A DNA stretch of 50,128 nt from Rhodospirillaceae bacterium (GCA_002696205.1 NZRL01000167.1:1-50128), one strand, 5' to 3'; shown: positions 27,478 to 35,877, counted from the stretch's first letter. Numbers and translations: made by a program. Notes: generated from the letters alone by a model not told the origin.

Positions 27478-28281
27478 TCAGCCCGCGATCGCGCGCGCCT
27501 TGGCCGCCATCGGGCCTTCGGGCAGGGGTCGGCCGTCCAATGCAATCACCGAACGAATGCCGAAGCTGTTGGTCAGGAAGATTTCCTCGGCCCCGGCCAG
27601 CGCATCCGGTGAAATGCCGTCCTCCACACCGTCCAACGCCGCCAGCACCCGTCCCCGCGTGACCCCCGGCAGCGGCCCGTCGGCCAGCGGTGGCGTGACC
27701 AGACGCCCGCCGATCACCGCGAACAGATTGGCGTAGCAGGCAGAGGCCACACGGCCCTGCGTGTTGAACAGAACGGCATCCTGCGCGTTTTTTCCTTTGG
27801 CTTCTTCCAAGGCGACGATGCTGTCCAGATAGGGGGCGGCCTTGACCCGGGAAAAGGGCGAGAATTCGTTGCGCCGGGTGACCGTCGCGATGACGGCGGC
27901 GACGGATGCGTTGCGGGTCGGCGGCAGGGGATGGACCGAGATCACGACGGTCGGGCGGCAGTCCTCCGGCGGCGGGGCGGCGACCCCACGCGCGGCGGCC
28001 CCCCGGCTGACCATCAGGCGCAGGGCGCCGTCGGCCATCCCGGCGGCGGCGATCAGCCGCGCCATGCGATCCAGAATTTCCGGCCGCGTGAAAGGCAGCG
28101 GCATGGCCGTGACCTCGGCGGCCCTGTCCAGGCGGTCCAGGTGCGCGTCCGCGAATTCCGGCGCGCCGCCGGAAACCCGCAGGCTTTCGAAGATGCCGTC
28201 GCCCAGGGTGAAGCCCCGATCGAAGGGATCGATGCGCACCGCTTCCGGCGGGACCAGATGGCCGTTGAAATCGATCACCAT
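27478..28281 (-). CDS. pabC: Aminotransferase class IV, probable aminodeoxychorismate lyase PabC
   Basis: This 267-residue fold-type IV PLP enzyme has FDRGFTLGDGIFESLRV near the N-terminus, the PLP lysine Lys147 in SRVKAAPYLDSI, and ASACYANLFAVIGGRLVTPP. ADC lyase releases pyruvate from aminodeoxychorismate to give p-aminobenzoate for folate. D-amino acid and branched-chain aminotransferases share this fold, but the position 16 nt after pabB on the same strand favours PabC. The two are separate genes here, whereas many alphaproteobacteria have a fused PabB-PabC. Confidence 0.85.
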   Translation of the reverse strand: MVIDFNGHLVPPEAVRIDPFDRGFTLGDGIFESLRVSGGAPEFADAHLDRLDRAAEVTAMPLPFTRPEILDRMARLIAAAGMADGALRLMVSRGAAARGVAAPPPEDCRPTVVISVHPLPPTRNASVAAVIATVTRRNEFSPFSRVKAAPYLDSIVALEEAKGKNAQDAVLFNTQGRVASACYANLFAVIGGRLVTPPLADGPLPGVTRGRVLAALDGVEDGISPDALAGAEEIFLTNSFGIRSVIALDGRPLPEGPMAAKARAIAG

Positions 28282-28297
28282 GGCGCGGCCCGCATCG

Positions 28298-29692
28298 TCA
28301 CGATAAAGCCATGCGCCCGTCGAGGGCGGCCAGAAGGGGGCGGATCTTGGTCATGGTCTCATCATACTCGTCCGCGGGGTCCGAGTCCGCGACGATGCCG
28401 CCCCCGGCCTGGGCCGCGACGACGCCGTTCGCATAGGTCATGGTGCGGATCGCAATCGCGGAATCCATGGCCCCGTCAAACCCCATCCAGGCGACGGCGC
28501 CGCAATAGGGCCCGCGGGCGACGGGCTCGATCTCGTGAATGATTTCCATGGCGCGGATTTTCGGCGCCCCGGTGATCGAGCCGCCGGGGAAGGTTGCGCG
28601 CAACAGGTCGATCGCATCCAGGCCCTCGCCGATATCGGCGCGAACTTCCGACACCAGGTGATGCACCCGCGCGAAGGTCTCCAGTTCGAACAGCTTGGAG
28701 ACCTGGACCGAGCCGATCTTGGCGACCCGCGACAGGTCGTTGCGCAAGAGATCGACGATCATCAGGTTTTCCGCCCGGTCCTTTTCGCTGGCGATCAGCT
28801 GGGCCGCCAGATTGCGGTCTTCCTCGGTCGTCACGCCGCGCGGCCGGGTGCCCTTGATGGGCCGGGTTTCGATCACCCCGCCCGGGCCCAACGACAGGAA
28901 CCGTTCCGGCGAGGCCGAAATGACGGCCTTGTCCGCGCCGCATTTCAGGAACGCCGCGAAGGGGGCCGAGGACAGACGGCGGAGCCGCCGGTAAACGTCG
29001 AAGGGCCGGGTGTCGGCCGGCAGATCGGCCAGGAATCGCTGCGCGATGTTGGCCTGAAAGATATCGCCCATGTGGATGTAGTCGATGGCGCGGGCGATGC
29101 GGGCCTCCATCTCGGGCCGCGTCTGATCGGCCCGCCAATCGAGCCCCAGGGCCGGCGGCTCGTCCGACGCCCGGGCCGAAACGACGCGCGCCGCCATGAC
29201 CCGCGCGCGGGCTTCCGGCCCCGGACGGCGAGGCGCCTTGACCGATCCGTCCCGGTTACCGGCGACGTCCGTGGCGATCACCCAGGCCTTCTTCAGCTTC
29301 ATGTCGAAGGCGCAGACGGTGTCGTACAGGCCCATCACCATGTCGGGAAAATCGAGGCCGCCCGGCTTGCGTTCCGGCAGGCGCTCCAGGGCCGAGCCCA
29401 ACTCGTACCCCAGGACACCGACCGCCCCCGTCTGGAACGGCGGCAGGCCGGGCACCGGCTCGATCCGCGCGCGGGCGAGTTCCCGCGCCAATTGGCCGAA
29501 GGGATCGTCGGCCGCGTCGGCGGAAATCACATGATAGGGATCGCCCGCCAGGAAGGCATACCGCCCGCGCCCGCCGACGGCGTCGGCACTGTCCAACAAG
29601 GCCGCCACCGGGTCGTCCGCATAGGCCTCGAAGGCGACCACGGGATCGACGAAGGGGATCGGCTGCACGTGAACGGGCTGGGTGATGTGCAT
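28298..29692 (-). CDS. pabB: Aminodeoxychorismate synthase component I PabB
   Basis: PabB aminates chorismate to aminodeoxychorismate, using ammonia from the glutaminase PabA. The 464-residue protein has an anthranilate synthase-type fold: GDIFQANIAQRF near 209, ASPERFL near 260, and ETRPIKGTRPRG near 275. The lysine in PIKGT (Lys280) forms the covalent intermediate that distinguishes PabB from TrpE, which has Ala there. Later motifs are ASEKDRAENLMIVDLLRND and FPGGSITGAPK. No pabA is adjacent in the window. It lies 55 nt downstream of the glyoxylate-reductase-type gene and ahead of pabC. Confidence 0.94.
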   Translation of the reverse strand: MHITQPVHVQPIPFVDPVVAFEAYADDPVAALLDSADAVGGRGRYAFLAGDPYHVISADAADDPFGQLARELARARIEPVPGLPPFQTGAVGVLGYELGSALERLPERKPGGLDFPDMVMGLYDTVCAFDMKLKKAWVIATDVAGNRDGSVKAPRRPGPEARARVMAARVVSARASDEPPALGLDWRADQTRPEMEARIARAIDYIHMGDIFQANIAQRFLADLPADTRPFDVYRRLRRLSSAPFAAFLKCGADKAVISASPERFLSLGPGGVIETRPIKGTRPRGVTTEEDRNLAAQLIASEKDRAENLMIVDLLRNDLSRVAKIGSVQVSKLFELETFARVHHLVSEVRADIGEGLDAIDLLRATFPGGSITGAPKIRAMEIIHEIEPVARGPYCGAVAWMGFDGAMDSAIAIRTMTYANGVVAAQAGGGIVADSDPADEYDETMTKIRPLLAALDGRMALS

Positions 29693-29747
29693 GGCGGAAC
29701 GTGACGATTATCGAGAAGGACGCGTCCAGGCGCGCCGAAAGACGAAA

Positions 29748-30734
29748 TCAGAAAACGTCGGCCAGGACGCGGTCGGGCGGCTTATGGCCGTCGACGAAGG
29801 TCTTGATGTTGATCAGAACCTTTTCGCCCATGTCGATGCGGCCTTCGACCGTGGCACTGCCCAGGTGGGGCAGGAGGACCGTGTTGTCGAGCGCCAGCAG
29901 CTTCGGATTGACCGCCGGTTCGTGTTCGAACACGTCCAGGCCGGCGCCCGCGATCTCGCCCGCTTCCAACATGCGGGTCAGGGCGTTTTCGTCGATGACC
30001 TCGCCGCGCGCCGTGTTGACGATGATCGAATGGGGCTGCAGCAGCTGCAGACGCCGCGCCGACAACAGGTGATAGGTCGCGGGCGTATGGGGGCAGTTGA
30101 CGGAAACCAGATCGACCCGGGCGAGCATCTGATCGAGGCTTTCCCAATAGGTCGCTTCCAATTCGTTTTCGACCGATTCATGCACGCGCTTGCGGTTATG
30201 ATAGTGGACCGCCATGCCGAAACCCCGGGCCCGGCGCGCCACGGCGCGGCCGATGCGGCCCATGCCGATGATACCCAGGCGTTTGCCGTTGATCCGGTGG
30301 CCCAGCATCCAGGTCGGAGACCAGCCGCTCCAATCGCCGGTGCGCATGACGCGTTCGCCTTCGGCGATGCGGCGCGACACGGCGAGGAACAGCGCCATGG
30401 TCATGTCCGCGGTATCCTCGGTCAGAACGTCGGGCGTGTTGGTGACCGTCATGCCCCGCTGGCGCGCACTGGCCAGGTCGATATGGTCGACGCCGGTGCC
30501 GTAGTTGGCGATCAGCCGCAATTGATCCCCCGCCTGCGCCAGGATCGCCGCGTCGATGCGGTCGGTGACCGTCGGCACCAGGACATCGGCCTTGGCCACG
30601 GCCTCGATCAGCTGCGCCTTGGTCATCGGCTTGTCGTCCAGGTTCAACTGCACGTCGAACAGTTCCATCATCCGGGTTTCGATGGCGTCCGGCAGTTTGC
30701 GCGTAACGACGACGCGGGGTTTGGTACTTGGCAT
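29748..30734 (-). CDS. gyaR: D-2-hydroxyacid dehydrogenase, glyoxylate reductase type
   Basis: The 328-residue NAD(P)-dependent enzyme reduces glyoxylate or hydroxypyruvate, or works in reverse. ANYGTGVDHIDL near 77 and the dinucleotide motif LGIIGMGRIGRAVARRA near 153 are intact. The catalytic triad is Arg243 (NTARGEVID), Glu272 (DVFEHEP) and His290 (LLPHLGSAT). The ATG at 30734 gives the standard N-terminus KPRVVVTRKLP. No close functional partner is adjacent; it precedes pabB by 55 nt on the same strand. Exact substrate is not determined. Confidence 0.88.
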   Translation of the reverse strand: MPSTKPRVVVTRKLPDAIETRMMELFDVQLNLDDKPMTKAQLIEAVAKADVLVPTVTDRIDAAILAQAGDQLRLIANYGTGVDHIDLASARQRGMTVTNTPDVLTEDTADMTMALFLAVSRRIAEGERVMRTGDWSGWSPTWMLGHRINGKRLGIIGMGRIGRAVARRARGFGMAVHYHNRKRVHESVENELEATYWESLDQMLARVDLVSVNCPHTPATYHLLSARRLQLLQPHSIIVNTARGEVIDENALTRMLEAGEIAGAGLDVFEHEPAVNPKLLALDNTVLLPHLGSATVEGRIDMGEKVLINIKTFVDGHKPPDRVLADVF

Positions 30735-30944
30735 GGTGGCAGGGTCTCCGTTCTACCCGGGGGCCATAGCAACTTATCATATCCCTTGTCTATAGCACGA
30801 TGAAGTGCCGCAAGGCCCCGGAGAATAGGCTCTTGGGGCTATCCCCTTGACGGGTTCGGGCGGGGCGGCGATAAGACCCTTCGAACGCCGCAAGGACAGG
30901 CAGGGCCGCCCCAACCCGGGGCCGCGCCCAGACCCGAGGACCAC

Positions 30945-31541
30945 ATGATCCGGCATTCCGCCACCCATCCCGAATTGACCGATGTCGGCCACGGCCGGAC
31001 GGCGCGGGGATGTGGGTTGCTGGCAGCCCTGGTGATGGTCGCCGCTCTGGTCCTGGCGCCGCTTCCGGTGGGTGCCCAGGCCCCCGCCGGCGCGGGTGCT
31101 CCGGCGACGACGACCGCACCTTCGGGCCTGCCGCTACCCAGGTTCGTGTCGTTGCGCGCGGGCGAGGTCAACATGCGGTCGGGCCCCGGCGTGCAGTATC
31201 CCGTCGACTGGGTCTACAAACGGCGCCATCTGCCCATGGAAGTGATCGCCGAGTTCCAAACCTGGCGCAAGGTCCGCGACCATCAGGGCACCCAGGGCTG
31301 GGTCCATCAAACCATGTTGGACGGGGACCGCACGGCCATCGTGCTGGGCCGCACCCGGACGCTGCGCGCCGAGCCGGACAGCACCGCGCGGGCGCTGGCG
31401 CGGCTGGAGCCGGATGTGATCGTCCGCATCGTCGTCTGCCCGGGCGAGGGCGGCTGGTGCCGGATCAAGGCATCGGGCTTCGAAGGCTGGATCCGCCGGG
31501 TCGAACTTTGGGGTATCCGCAAGGGCGAAGTGGTCGAATAA
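30945..31541 (+). CDS. Secreted protein with bacterial SH3 domains
   Basis: The 198-residue product has an N-terminal lead of about 20 residues, then a hydrophobic signal segment (GLLAALVMVAALVLAPLPVG) and an Ala/Pro/Thr-rich spacer. Two bacterial SH3-like units follow. The first starts at FVSLRAGEVNMRSGPGVQYP and continues through WRKVRDHQGTQGWVHQ; the second starts at RTRTLRAEPDSTARALARL and ends with GWIRRVELWG. Such domains usually bind cell-wall peptides, so a periplasmic envelope role is plausible. An internal start just ahead of the hydrophobic segment is possible. The gene is divergent from the dehydrogenase and convergent with DUF3501. Confidence 0.85.
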   Translation: MIRHSATHPELTDVGHGRTARGCGLLAALVMVAALVLAPLPVGAQAPAGAGAPATTTAPSGLPLPRFVSLRAGEVNMRSGPGVQYPVDWVYKRRHLPMEVIAEFQTWRKVRDHQGTQGWVHQTMLDGDRTAIVLGRTRTLRAEPDSTARALARLEPDVIVRIVVCPGEGGWCRIKASGFEGWIRRVELWGIRKGEVVE

Positions 31542-31563
31542 CCGCGCCGCCCATCCGCATATG

Positions 31564-31603
31564 AAAACGGCGCGTCCCGCATCGGGCCGCGCCGTCGTCG
31601 TTT
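31564..31603. terminator. Bidirectional terminator between the SH3 gene and DUF3501
   Basis: An 8-bp stem ACGGCGCG / CGCGCCGT encloses a smaller CCCG/CGGG stem. On the minus strand it is followed by TTTT; on the plus strand by CGTCGTTT. It lies between two convergent genes. Confidence 0.75.
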
Positions 31604-31620
31604 GGGGCCGGCCGGGCGGA

Positions 31621-32211
31621 TCAGTCGAAGTCGCTCGCCAAGGCTTCCTTCACGGCGTCGTTCAGGATAGCGATGTGGCCGTACTTTTCGTGCGCCACCT
31701 TCAACATGACCTCGGTGCCGGGTTCCTTGAACTTGGCGACCTGGTCGTCGGTGAAGGGGAAATGCAGGAACTGGATGCTCGACGCCTTGCCGTCCGCCGT
31801 GGTGCGGTCGACATCGTCTTCCGGAATGCCCTTGACCGTTTCGCCGGCGAATTCGAAGGATACCGTTTCCTCGACACCGCCGAGGCCCGCCAGGAATCGC
31901 GCCCGGCGGACCGGATCGTCGATTTCGAACATCAACGTGCAGACCAGTTCGCGGCCCTTGGGAATCAAGGGGTTATAGGCGGACAGCTCGTCTTCGATCT
32001 GATCCTCGCCGCCCTTTTCGATGAACAGCATCTCATGCACTTGATGGAACATGGTGTCGTAGCTTTCGAAATAGAACGTCGCGTCCGGGCCGATCGACAG
32101 GCGCCGGTTGCGTTTCAGTTCGGTCACGCGTTTGCGGCGTTCCGGGCGTTCACGGCCATAGTCCTCCATGGACATGATATCGGCGGGGGTGATCTCGTGC
32201 TTGTTGGGCAT
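31621..32211 (-). CDS. DUF3501 family protein
   Basis: The 196-residue protein has the family's N-terminal pattern: ITPADIMSMEDYGRERPERR, then RRLSIGPDATFYFES and QVHEMLFIEKGG, then ELSAYNPLIPKGREL. Its biochemical role is unknown. It is often found beside rubrerythrin and a CCG-domain Fe-S protein, exactly as here, so it probably acts in the same process. ATG 32211 is preferred because AAGAGG precedes it at good spacing; an in-frame start nine codons upstream (32238) has a weaker site. It begins 35 nt after the Fe-S protein gene and ends the operon at a bidirectional terminator. Confidence 0.88.
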   Translation of the reverse strand: MPNKHEITPADIMSMEDYGRERPERRKRVTELKRNRRLSIGPDATFYFESYDTMFHQVHEMLFIEKGGEDQIEDELSAYNPLIPKGRELVCTLMFEIDDPVRRARFLAGLGGVEETVSFEFAGETVKGIPEDDVDRTTADGKASSIQFLHFPFTDDQVAKFKEPGTEVMLKVAHEKYGHIAILNDAVKEALASDFD

Positions 32212-32246
32212 TGCGGCCTCTTGCAGGGTCGGGGTCATTAAAACTC

Positions 32247-33587
32247 TCAGTCGGCCAGGCCGTAGGCGGTGGCCATCAGTTCAATCGGGTGCTGCGCCTG
32301 TTTGACGCCGGAGGTATCGGCCTCCAGCTTCTCCATACCCTGAAGGATATGGTCACGGGCAAGCGGGCATTCGGAAACGATATAAGGCGTTTCGTTCTTC
32401 GCCGCCTGACGGGCGACCGGCTTGCCCACCTTGATGCCGACGTCGAAGAATTCCTTGGTCACGCCCCAGGAACCGCCGTGACCGGAGCATCGCTCGATCA
32501 CCTTGACGTCGGTTTCAGGCACCAGCTTGAGCATTTCGGCGCCCTTCTGACCCATGTTCTGGGCGCGGGCGTGGCAGGCGATATGCGCCGTGACGCCGCC
32601 GGAAAGCGGCGACATGCCGTCGGCCAGGCCTTCTTTCTTGGCGATGGAAACGATGTATTCGGTGATATCGGACGTATGGGTCGCCAGTTTCTTGACGTTT
32701 TCATCGTCCGGCAGGATCAGCGGCCATTCGAATTTCATCATCAGCGCGCAGGACGGCACCAGGGCGATGATTTCATGCCCTTTGTCGATCCATTCGCACA
32801 GTTCGTCGGCGACTTCCTTGGCGGCCTCGGCGACGGCGGCGATATCGCCCTGTTCCAACTGCGGCATGCCGCAGCAGCGCGGATAGACGGCCGTGGTCTC
32901 GACCCCGTTCTTGGCCAGCACGGCCTGCGCGGCGCTGCCGATATTGGGGTTGTTGTAGTTGGCGAAGCAGGTCGCGTAGAGCACCGCCTTGCGGCCATGG
33001 GCCGGGGCCTCGGTGTTCACAGCGGGCGGCGTCTTGGCGCGCTCCATGAAGGTATCGGCGTGAAATTCCGGCAACTTGGCATCGCGGTGGATATCGCCGA
33101 CGGATTCCATGATCGGGCGGGTCAGCTTGTTGTCGCAATTGCAGGCCCAGTTGACGACGCCCGGCATGGCCGAGGCCAGCTTGCCGTTGCGGTCGGTCTT
33201 GGTCATTTCCCGGGCGGCGAAGGGAACCTTGCCCTTCTTCTGTTCGATGGCGCGGGCGCGCAACATCAGATGCGGGAAATCCAGGTTGAATTCATGGGGC
33301 GGCACGTAGGGACATTTGGTCAGGAAGCACATGTCGCAGAGCGTGCAGGCGTCGATGACCGGCTTGAAATCCTTACTGTCGACCGTGTCGAGTTCGCCGG
33401 ATTCGGATTCGTCGATCAGATCGAAGAGGCGCGGAAAACTGTCGCAGAGATTGAAGCAACGGCGGCAGCCGTGGCAGATGTCGAAGACACGGCGCAGTTC
33501 CTCGTCGAGTTTCTGTTCGTCGTAGAATTCCGCGTCCTGCCAGGGCAGGGGGTGGCGGGTCGGGGCTTCCAGGCTGCCTTCACTCAT
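32247..33587 (-). CDS. Fe-S oxidoreductase with two 4Fe-4S motifs and CCG domains (GlpC/HdrD-like)
   Basis: The 446-residue soluble protein has two ferredoxin-like cysteine sets: Cys38, 41, 44, 48 and Cys81, 84, 87, 92. It then has two cysteine-rich (CCG) domains: the first with Cys207, PRCCGMP at 236-242 and Cys280, the second with Cys338 and CSGHGG at 367-372. In the second domain the CCG triplet is replaced by CSG. This layout is shared with GlpC and heterodisulfide reductase subunit D. Such proteins pass electrons to or from thiols or quinones. Here it lies between rubrerythrin and DUF3501, so it may feed electrons to rubrerythrin; this is inference. GC-rich hairpins lie in the 190-nt gap after rubrerythrin. 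The ATG has AGAGGA upstream. Confidence 0.9.
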   Translation of the reverse strand: MSEGSLEAPTRHPLPWQDAEFYDEQKLDEELRRVFDICHGCRRCFNLCDSFPRLFDLIDESESGELDTVDSKDFKPVIDACTLCDMCFLTKCPYVPPHEFNLDFPHLMLRARAIEQKKGKVPFAAREMTKTDRNGKLASAMPGVVNWACNCDNKLTRPIMESVGDIHRDAKLPEFHADTFMERAKTPPAVNTEAPAHGRKAVLYATCFANYNNPNIGSAAQAVLAKNGVETTAVYPRCCGMPQLEQGDIAAVAEAAKEVADELCEWIDKGHEIIALVPSCALMMKFEWPLILPDDENVKKLATHTSDITEYIVSIAKKEGLADGMSPLSGGVTAHIACHARAQNMGQKGAEMLKLVPETDVKVIERCSGHGGSWGVTKEFFDVGIKVGKPVARQAAKNETPYIVSECPLARDHILQGMEKLEADTSGVKQAQHPIELMATAYGLAD

Positions 33588-33777
33588 GACAAGTCCTCTT
33601 CACGGGCTGGGGGGCCGGACGGACCCGTCGGGTCGTGTCTTCCCGGAAGAACGTCCGGAACTCATGAATATCGGAAAGGGGCCGCACCGGAAGTGGGCGC
33701 GGCGGCCGGCATCGGAAACCGGCCGGCGCGGACGGAACCCGCCCGCGCCGAAACCGGTCCGAGATCGAATCCCGGCC

Positions 33778-34194
33778 TTAGTCCAGGGTGTCGAGCGCTT
33801 TCTGGAAGCGGCCGGCGTGGGACTTTTCGGCTTTCGCCAGGGTTTCGAACCAATCGGCGATTTCGTCGAAACCTTCGTCACGGGCCGTCTTGGCCATGCC
33901 GGGATACATGTCGGTGTATTCGTGGGTTTCACCGGCGATGGACGCTTTCAGGTTGGCGTCGGTGGCGCCGATCGGCTCGCCCGTGGCCGGGTCGCCGACT
34001 TCTTCCAGGAACTCCAGGTGGCCGTGGGCATGGCCGGTTTCGCCTTCGGCGGTGGACCGGAACACGGCGGCGACATCGTTATATCCTTCGACGTCGGCCT
34101 TCTGCGCGAAATAGAGATAGCGGCGGTTGGCCTGGGATTCCCCGGCGAACGCGGCTTTGAGGTTTTCTTCGGTCTGGCTGCCTTTAAGGCTCAT
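33778..34194 (-). CDS. rbr: Rubrerythrin (ferritin-like diiron peroxidase, no rubredoxin domain)
   Basis: The 138-residue protein is a four-helix diiron domain. Ligand motifs are GESQANRRY near 18, EGETGH near 50, [10 protein letters not shown] near 88, and AEKSH near 122, giving the paired E and ExxH sets of the family. The C-terminal rubredoxin domain of classical rubrerythrins is absent, so an external electron donor is needed; the Fe-S protein encoded next is a candidate. Rubrerythrins reduce hydrogen peroxide to water in the cytoplasm. A strong promoter at 34246-34274 with an adjacent Irr-box-like site suggests iron control. The ribosome binding site AAGGGAG is strong. Confidence 0.93.
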   Translation of the reverse strand: MSLKGSQTEENLKAAFAGESQANRRYLYFAQKADVEGYNDVAAVFRSTAEGETGHAHGHLEFLEEVGDPATGEPIGATDANLKASIAGETHEYTDMYPGMAKTARDEGFDEIADWFETLAKAEKSHAGRFQKALDTLD

Positions 34195-34245
34195 GGTTTG
34201 ACTCCCTTAGGTGGACTGGTGGACAGTTAATTTATGGAGGCAAAT

Positions 34246-34274
34246 GTTATGCTATGACAGGCAATTGGTGTCAA
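34246..34274 (-). promoter_or_regulatory. Rubrerythrin promoter
   Basis: On the minus strand TTGACA (34269-34274) and CATAAC (34246-34251) are 17 nt apart. The -35 is perfect. Transcription would begin about 45 nt ahead of rubrerythrin. Confidence 0.75.
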
Positions 34275-34275
34275 G

Positions 34276-34292
34276 TTTAGAATTATTTTAAT
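34276..34292 (-). promoter_or_regulatory. Candidate Irr (ICE-box-like) operator upstream of rubrerythrin
   Basis: The plus-strand 17-mer is TTTAGAA-TTA-TTTTAAT. One half matches TTTAGAA fully; the other matches TTCTAAA at 5 of 7 positions, with the 3-nt spacer of the ICE motif. It ends one base from the -35 hexamer. An irr gene is the next upstream gene. Confidence 0.55.
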
Positions 34293-34379
34293 CTGATGTA
34301 GACAAGCCGGACCGCGGCCCCGAGGGGGCCTGCGGCAGGCCGGGCGAATGAGGGCCCGGCAAAACGGCGGAGCAAGGCG

Positions 34380-34859
34380 TCAGGCGTCGGCGGGACGGAC
34401 GCGAACGACGACGTCGACGCGCGACACGGCCATGCCGTCGGGCACCGGCGGCAGGGCCGCGACTTCGACCTGGTCGCCCGGAATATCCGACAGCTCACCC
34501 GTTTCATCGAAATAGAAATGGTGATGGTCGGACATGTTGGTATCGAAATAGGTGCGCTGGGAATCGACGACGATTTCCCGCAGCAGACCCGCGCGGTGGA
34601 ATTGATGCAGAGTGTTATAGACCGTGGCGAGCGAGACCCGCACGTTCGCGGACTGGGCATCGGCATGGAGCATTTCCGCCGTCAGGTGGCGGTCGCCGCC
34701 GTCGAACAGAAGCTTGGCGAGCGCCATGCGCTGGCGCGTCGGGCGCAGGCCGGCGCCACGCAGGCGGTCGAGAATCTGGCTGAACGGGCGGCCTTCGGCG
34801 GCGGGGGCCGCGTCGTCCGACGGCGCGATGTCCGAAGGTGTATTGGAGGTGCGAGTCAT
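34380..34859 (-). CDS. irr: Irr-type Fur-family iron/heme-responsive regulator
   Basis: The 159-residue protein has the Fur winged helix (LRGAGLRPTRQRMALAKLLF, then VRVSLATVYNTLHQFHRAGLL). In the dimerisation domain it has the triple histidine of Irr: SDHHHFYFDETGEL with His112-114, then DIPGDQVEVAALPPVPDG. Fur and Zur lack this pattern and have C-terminal cysteines instead. The N-terminal heme motif GCPWHD of Bradyrhizobium Irr is absent, as in many Irr proteins. Irr controls iron and heme genes in alphaproteobacteria. A -10 with an overlapping Irr/Fur-like site at 34931-34947 suggests autoregulation. The gene lies between fabI and rubrerythrin on the same strand. Confidence 0.88.
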   Translation of the reverse strand: MTRTSNTPSDIAPSDDAAPAAEGRPFSQILDRLRGAGLRPTRQRMALAKLLFDGGDRHLTAEMLHADAQSANVRVSLATVYNTLHQFHRAGLLREIVVDSQRTYFDTNMSDHHHFYFDETGELSDIPGDQVEVAALPPVPDGMAVSRVDVVVRVRPADA

Positions 34860-34930
34860 ATCGTGGGTCTATTCGCGGGCCGAAGGGCCACACGCCTTCT
34901 TCTTACGGCATGGATAGGCACCGATTAAAA

Positions 34931-34947
34931 CTTAGAATGATTATATA
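34931..34947 (-). promoter_or_regulatory. irr promoter -10 with overlapping Irr/Fur-like site
   Basis: On the minus strand a perfect TATAAT (34940-34945) lies about 80 nt ahead of irr. It is embedded in the 17-mer TATATAA-TCA-TTCTAAG, a partial ICE-box with a 3-nt spacer. No good -35 is seen. The overlap would suit repression. Confidence 0.5.
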
Positions 34948-35016
34948 AAAATGGATAAGGGATTTTCCAGACTTAATTGTTCGCTGGAAACATCCGATTT
35001 TCGACCCGCTCCGGGA

Positions 35017-35877
35017 TCACTCGTCGACCATGTCCTCGGGGTTCGGCAGGCCGATGATGTTGTAGCCGGAATCGACGTGATGGACCTCGCCCGTGACCCC
35101 GGCCGACAGATCGGACAGCAGGTAAAGGGCCGAGCCGCCGACATCTTCCAGGCGCACCGTCCGCTTGAGCGGCGCGTGACGCTGATTCCATTTATAGACG
35201 TGACGGGCGCCGCCGATGGCGCTGCCCGCGAGGGTCCGCATGGGCCCGGCCGAGATCGCGTTGACGCGGATGCCATCGGGGCCCAGGTTGGCGGCAAGAT
35301 ACCGCACGCTGGCCTCGAGCGCCGCCTTGGCGACGCCCATGACGTTGTAGTTCGGCATCACGCGGGTCGAGCCCGTATAGGTCAAGGTGACCATGGAGCC
35401 GCCTTCGCCCATCAAGTCGGCGGCCGCGCGGGCCAGGGCCGTGAAGGAATAGCAGCTGACGTCCATGGTCCGCAGGAAGTTGTCACGGGTCGTGTTCAGG
35501 TACTTCCCCTTGAGCTCTTCCTTGTCCGAATAAGCCACGGCATGGACCAGGAAATCCAACCCGCCCCACCGGCTTTTCAATTCCCCGAACAGCGCGTCTA
35601 TGGAGGCCTGATCCTCGACCTCGCACGGCAGGACGAGGTCCGATCCGACCTCGGCGGCCAGCGGCGAAACCCGCTTGGCGATGGCGTCGTTCTGATAGGT
35701 GAAGGCCAATTCGGCGCCATGGCGGCGCAATTCGCGGGCGATGCCCCAGGCGATGGAATGATCGTTGGCGACCCCCATGATCAGGCCCCGGCGGCCGGCC
35801 ATGATGTTGGATTGCAACGCAGGCGTATCCTGGCTATCCGCCGGGGGCACGCCTGAACCGTCAACAGGGCCGTTCAT
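35017..35877 (-). CDS. fabI: Enoyl-ACP reductase (NADH) FabI
   Basis: FabI performs the last reduction of each type II fatty-acid elongation cycle. The 286-residue protein has GLIMGVANDHSIAWGIA near 31, the SDR active site YTGSTRVMPNYNVMGVAKAALEA with Tyr167, Tyr177 and Lys184 at the FabI spacing, and NAISAGPMRTLAGSAIG. An N-terminal extension of about 26 residues precedes the core; the ATG at 35877 has AGGAG 8 nt upstream, so the extension seems real. It follows fabB by 40 nt in a fabA-fabB-fabI operon. A TTTCCAG/CTGGAAA hairpin follows the gene at about 34970-34995 and may end the transcript. Confidence 0.96.
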   Translation of the reverse strand: MNGPVDGSGVPPADSQDTPALQSNIMAGRRGLIMGVANDHSIAWGIARELRRHGAELAFTYQNDAIAKRVSPLAAEVGSDLVLPCEVEDQASIDALFGELKSRWGGLDFLVHAVAYSDKEELKGKYLNTTRDNFLRTMDVSCYSFTALARAAADLMGEGGSMVTLTYTGSTRVMPNYNVMGVAKAALEASVRYLAANLGPDGIRVNAISAGPMRTLAGSAIGGARHVYKWNQRHAPLKRTVRLEDVGGSALYLLSDLSAGVTGEVHHVDSGYNIIGLPNPEDMVDE

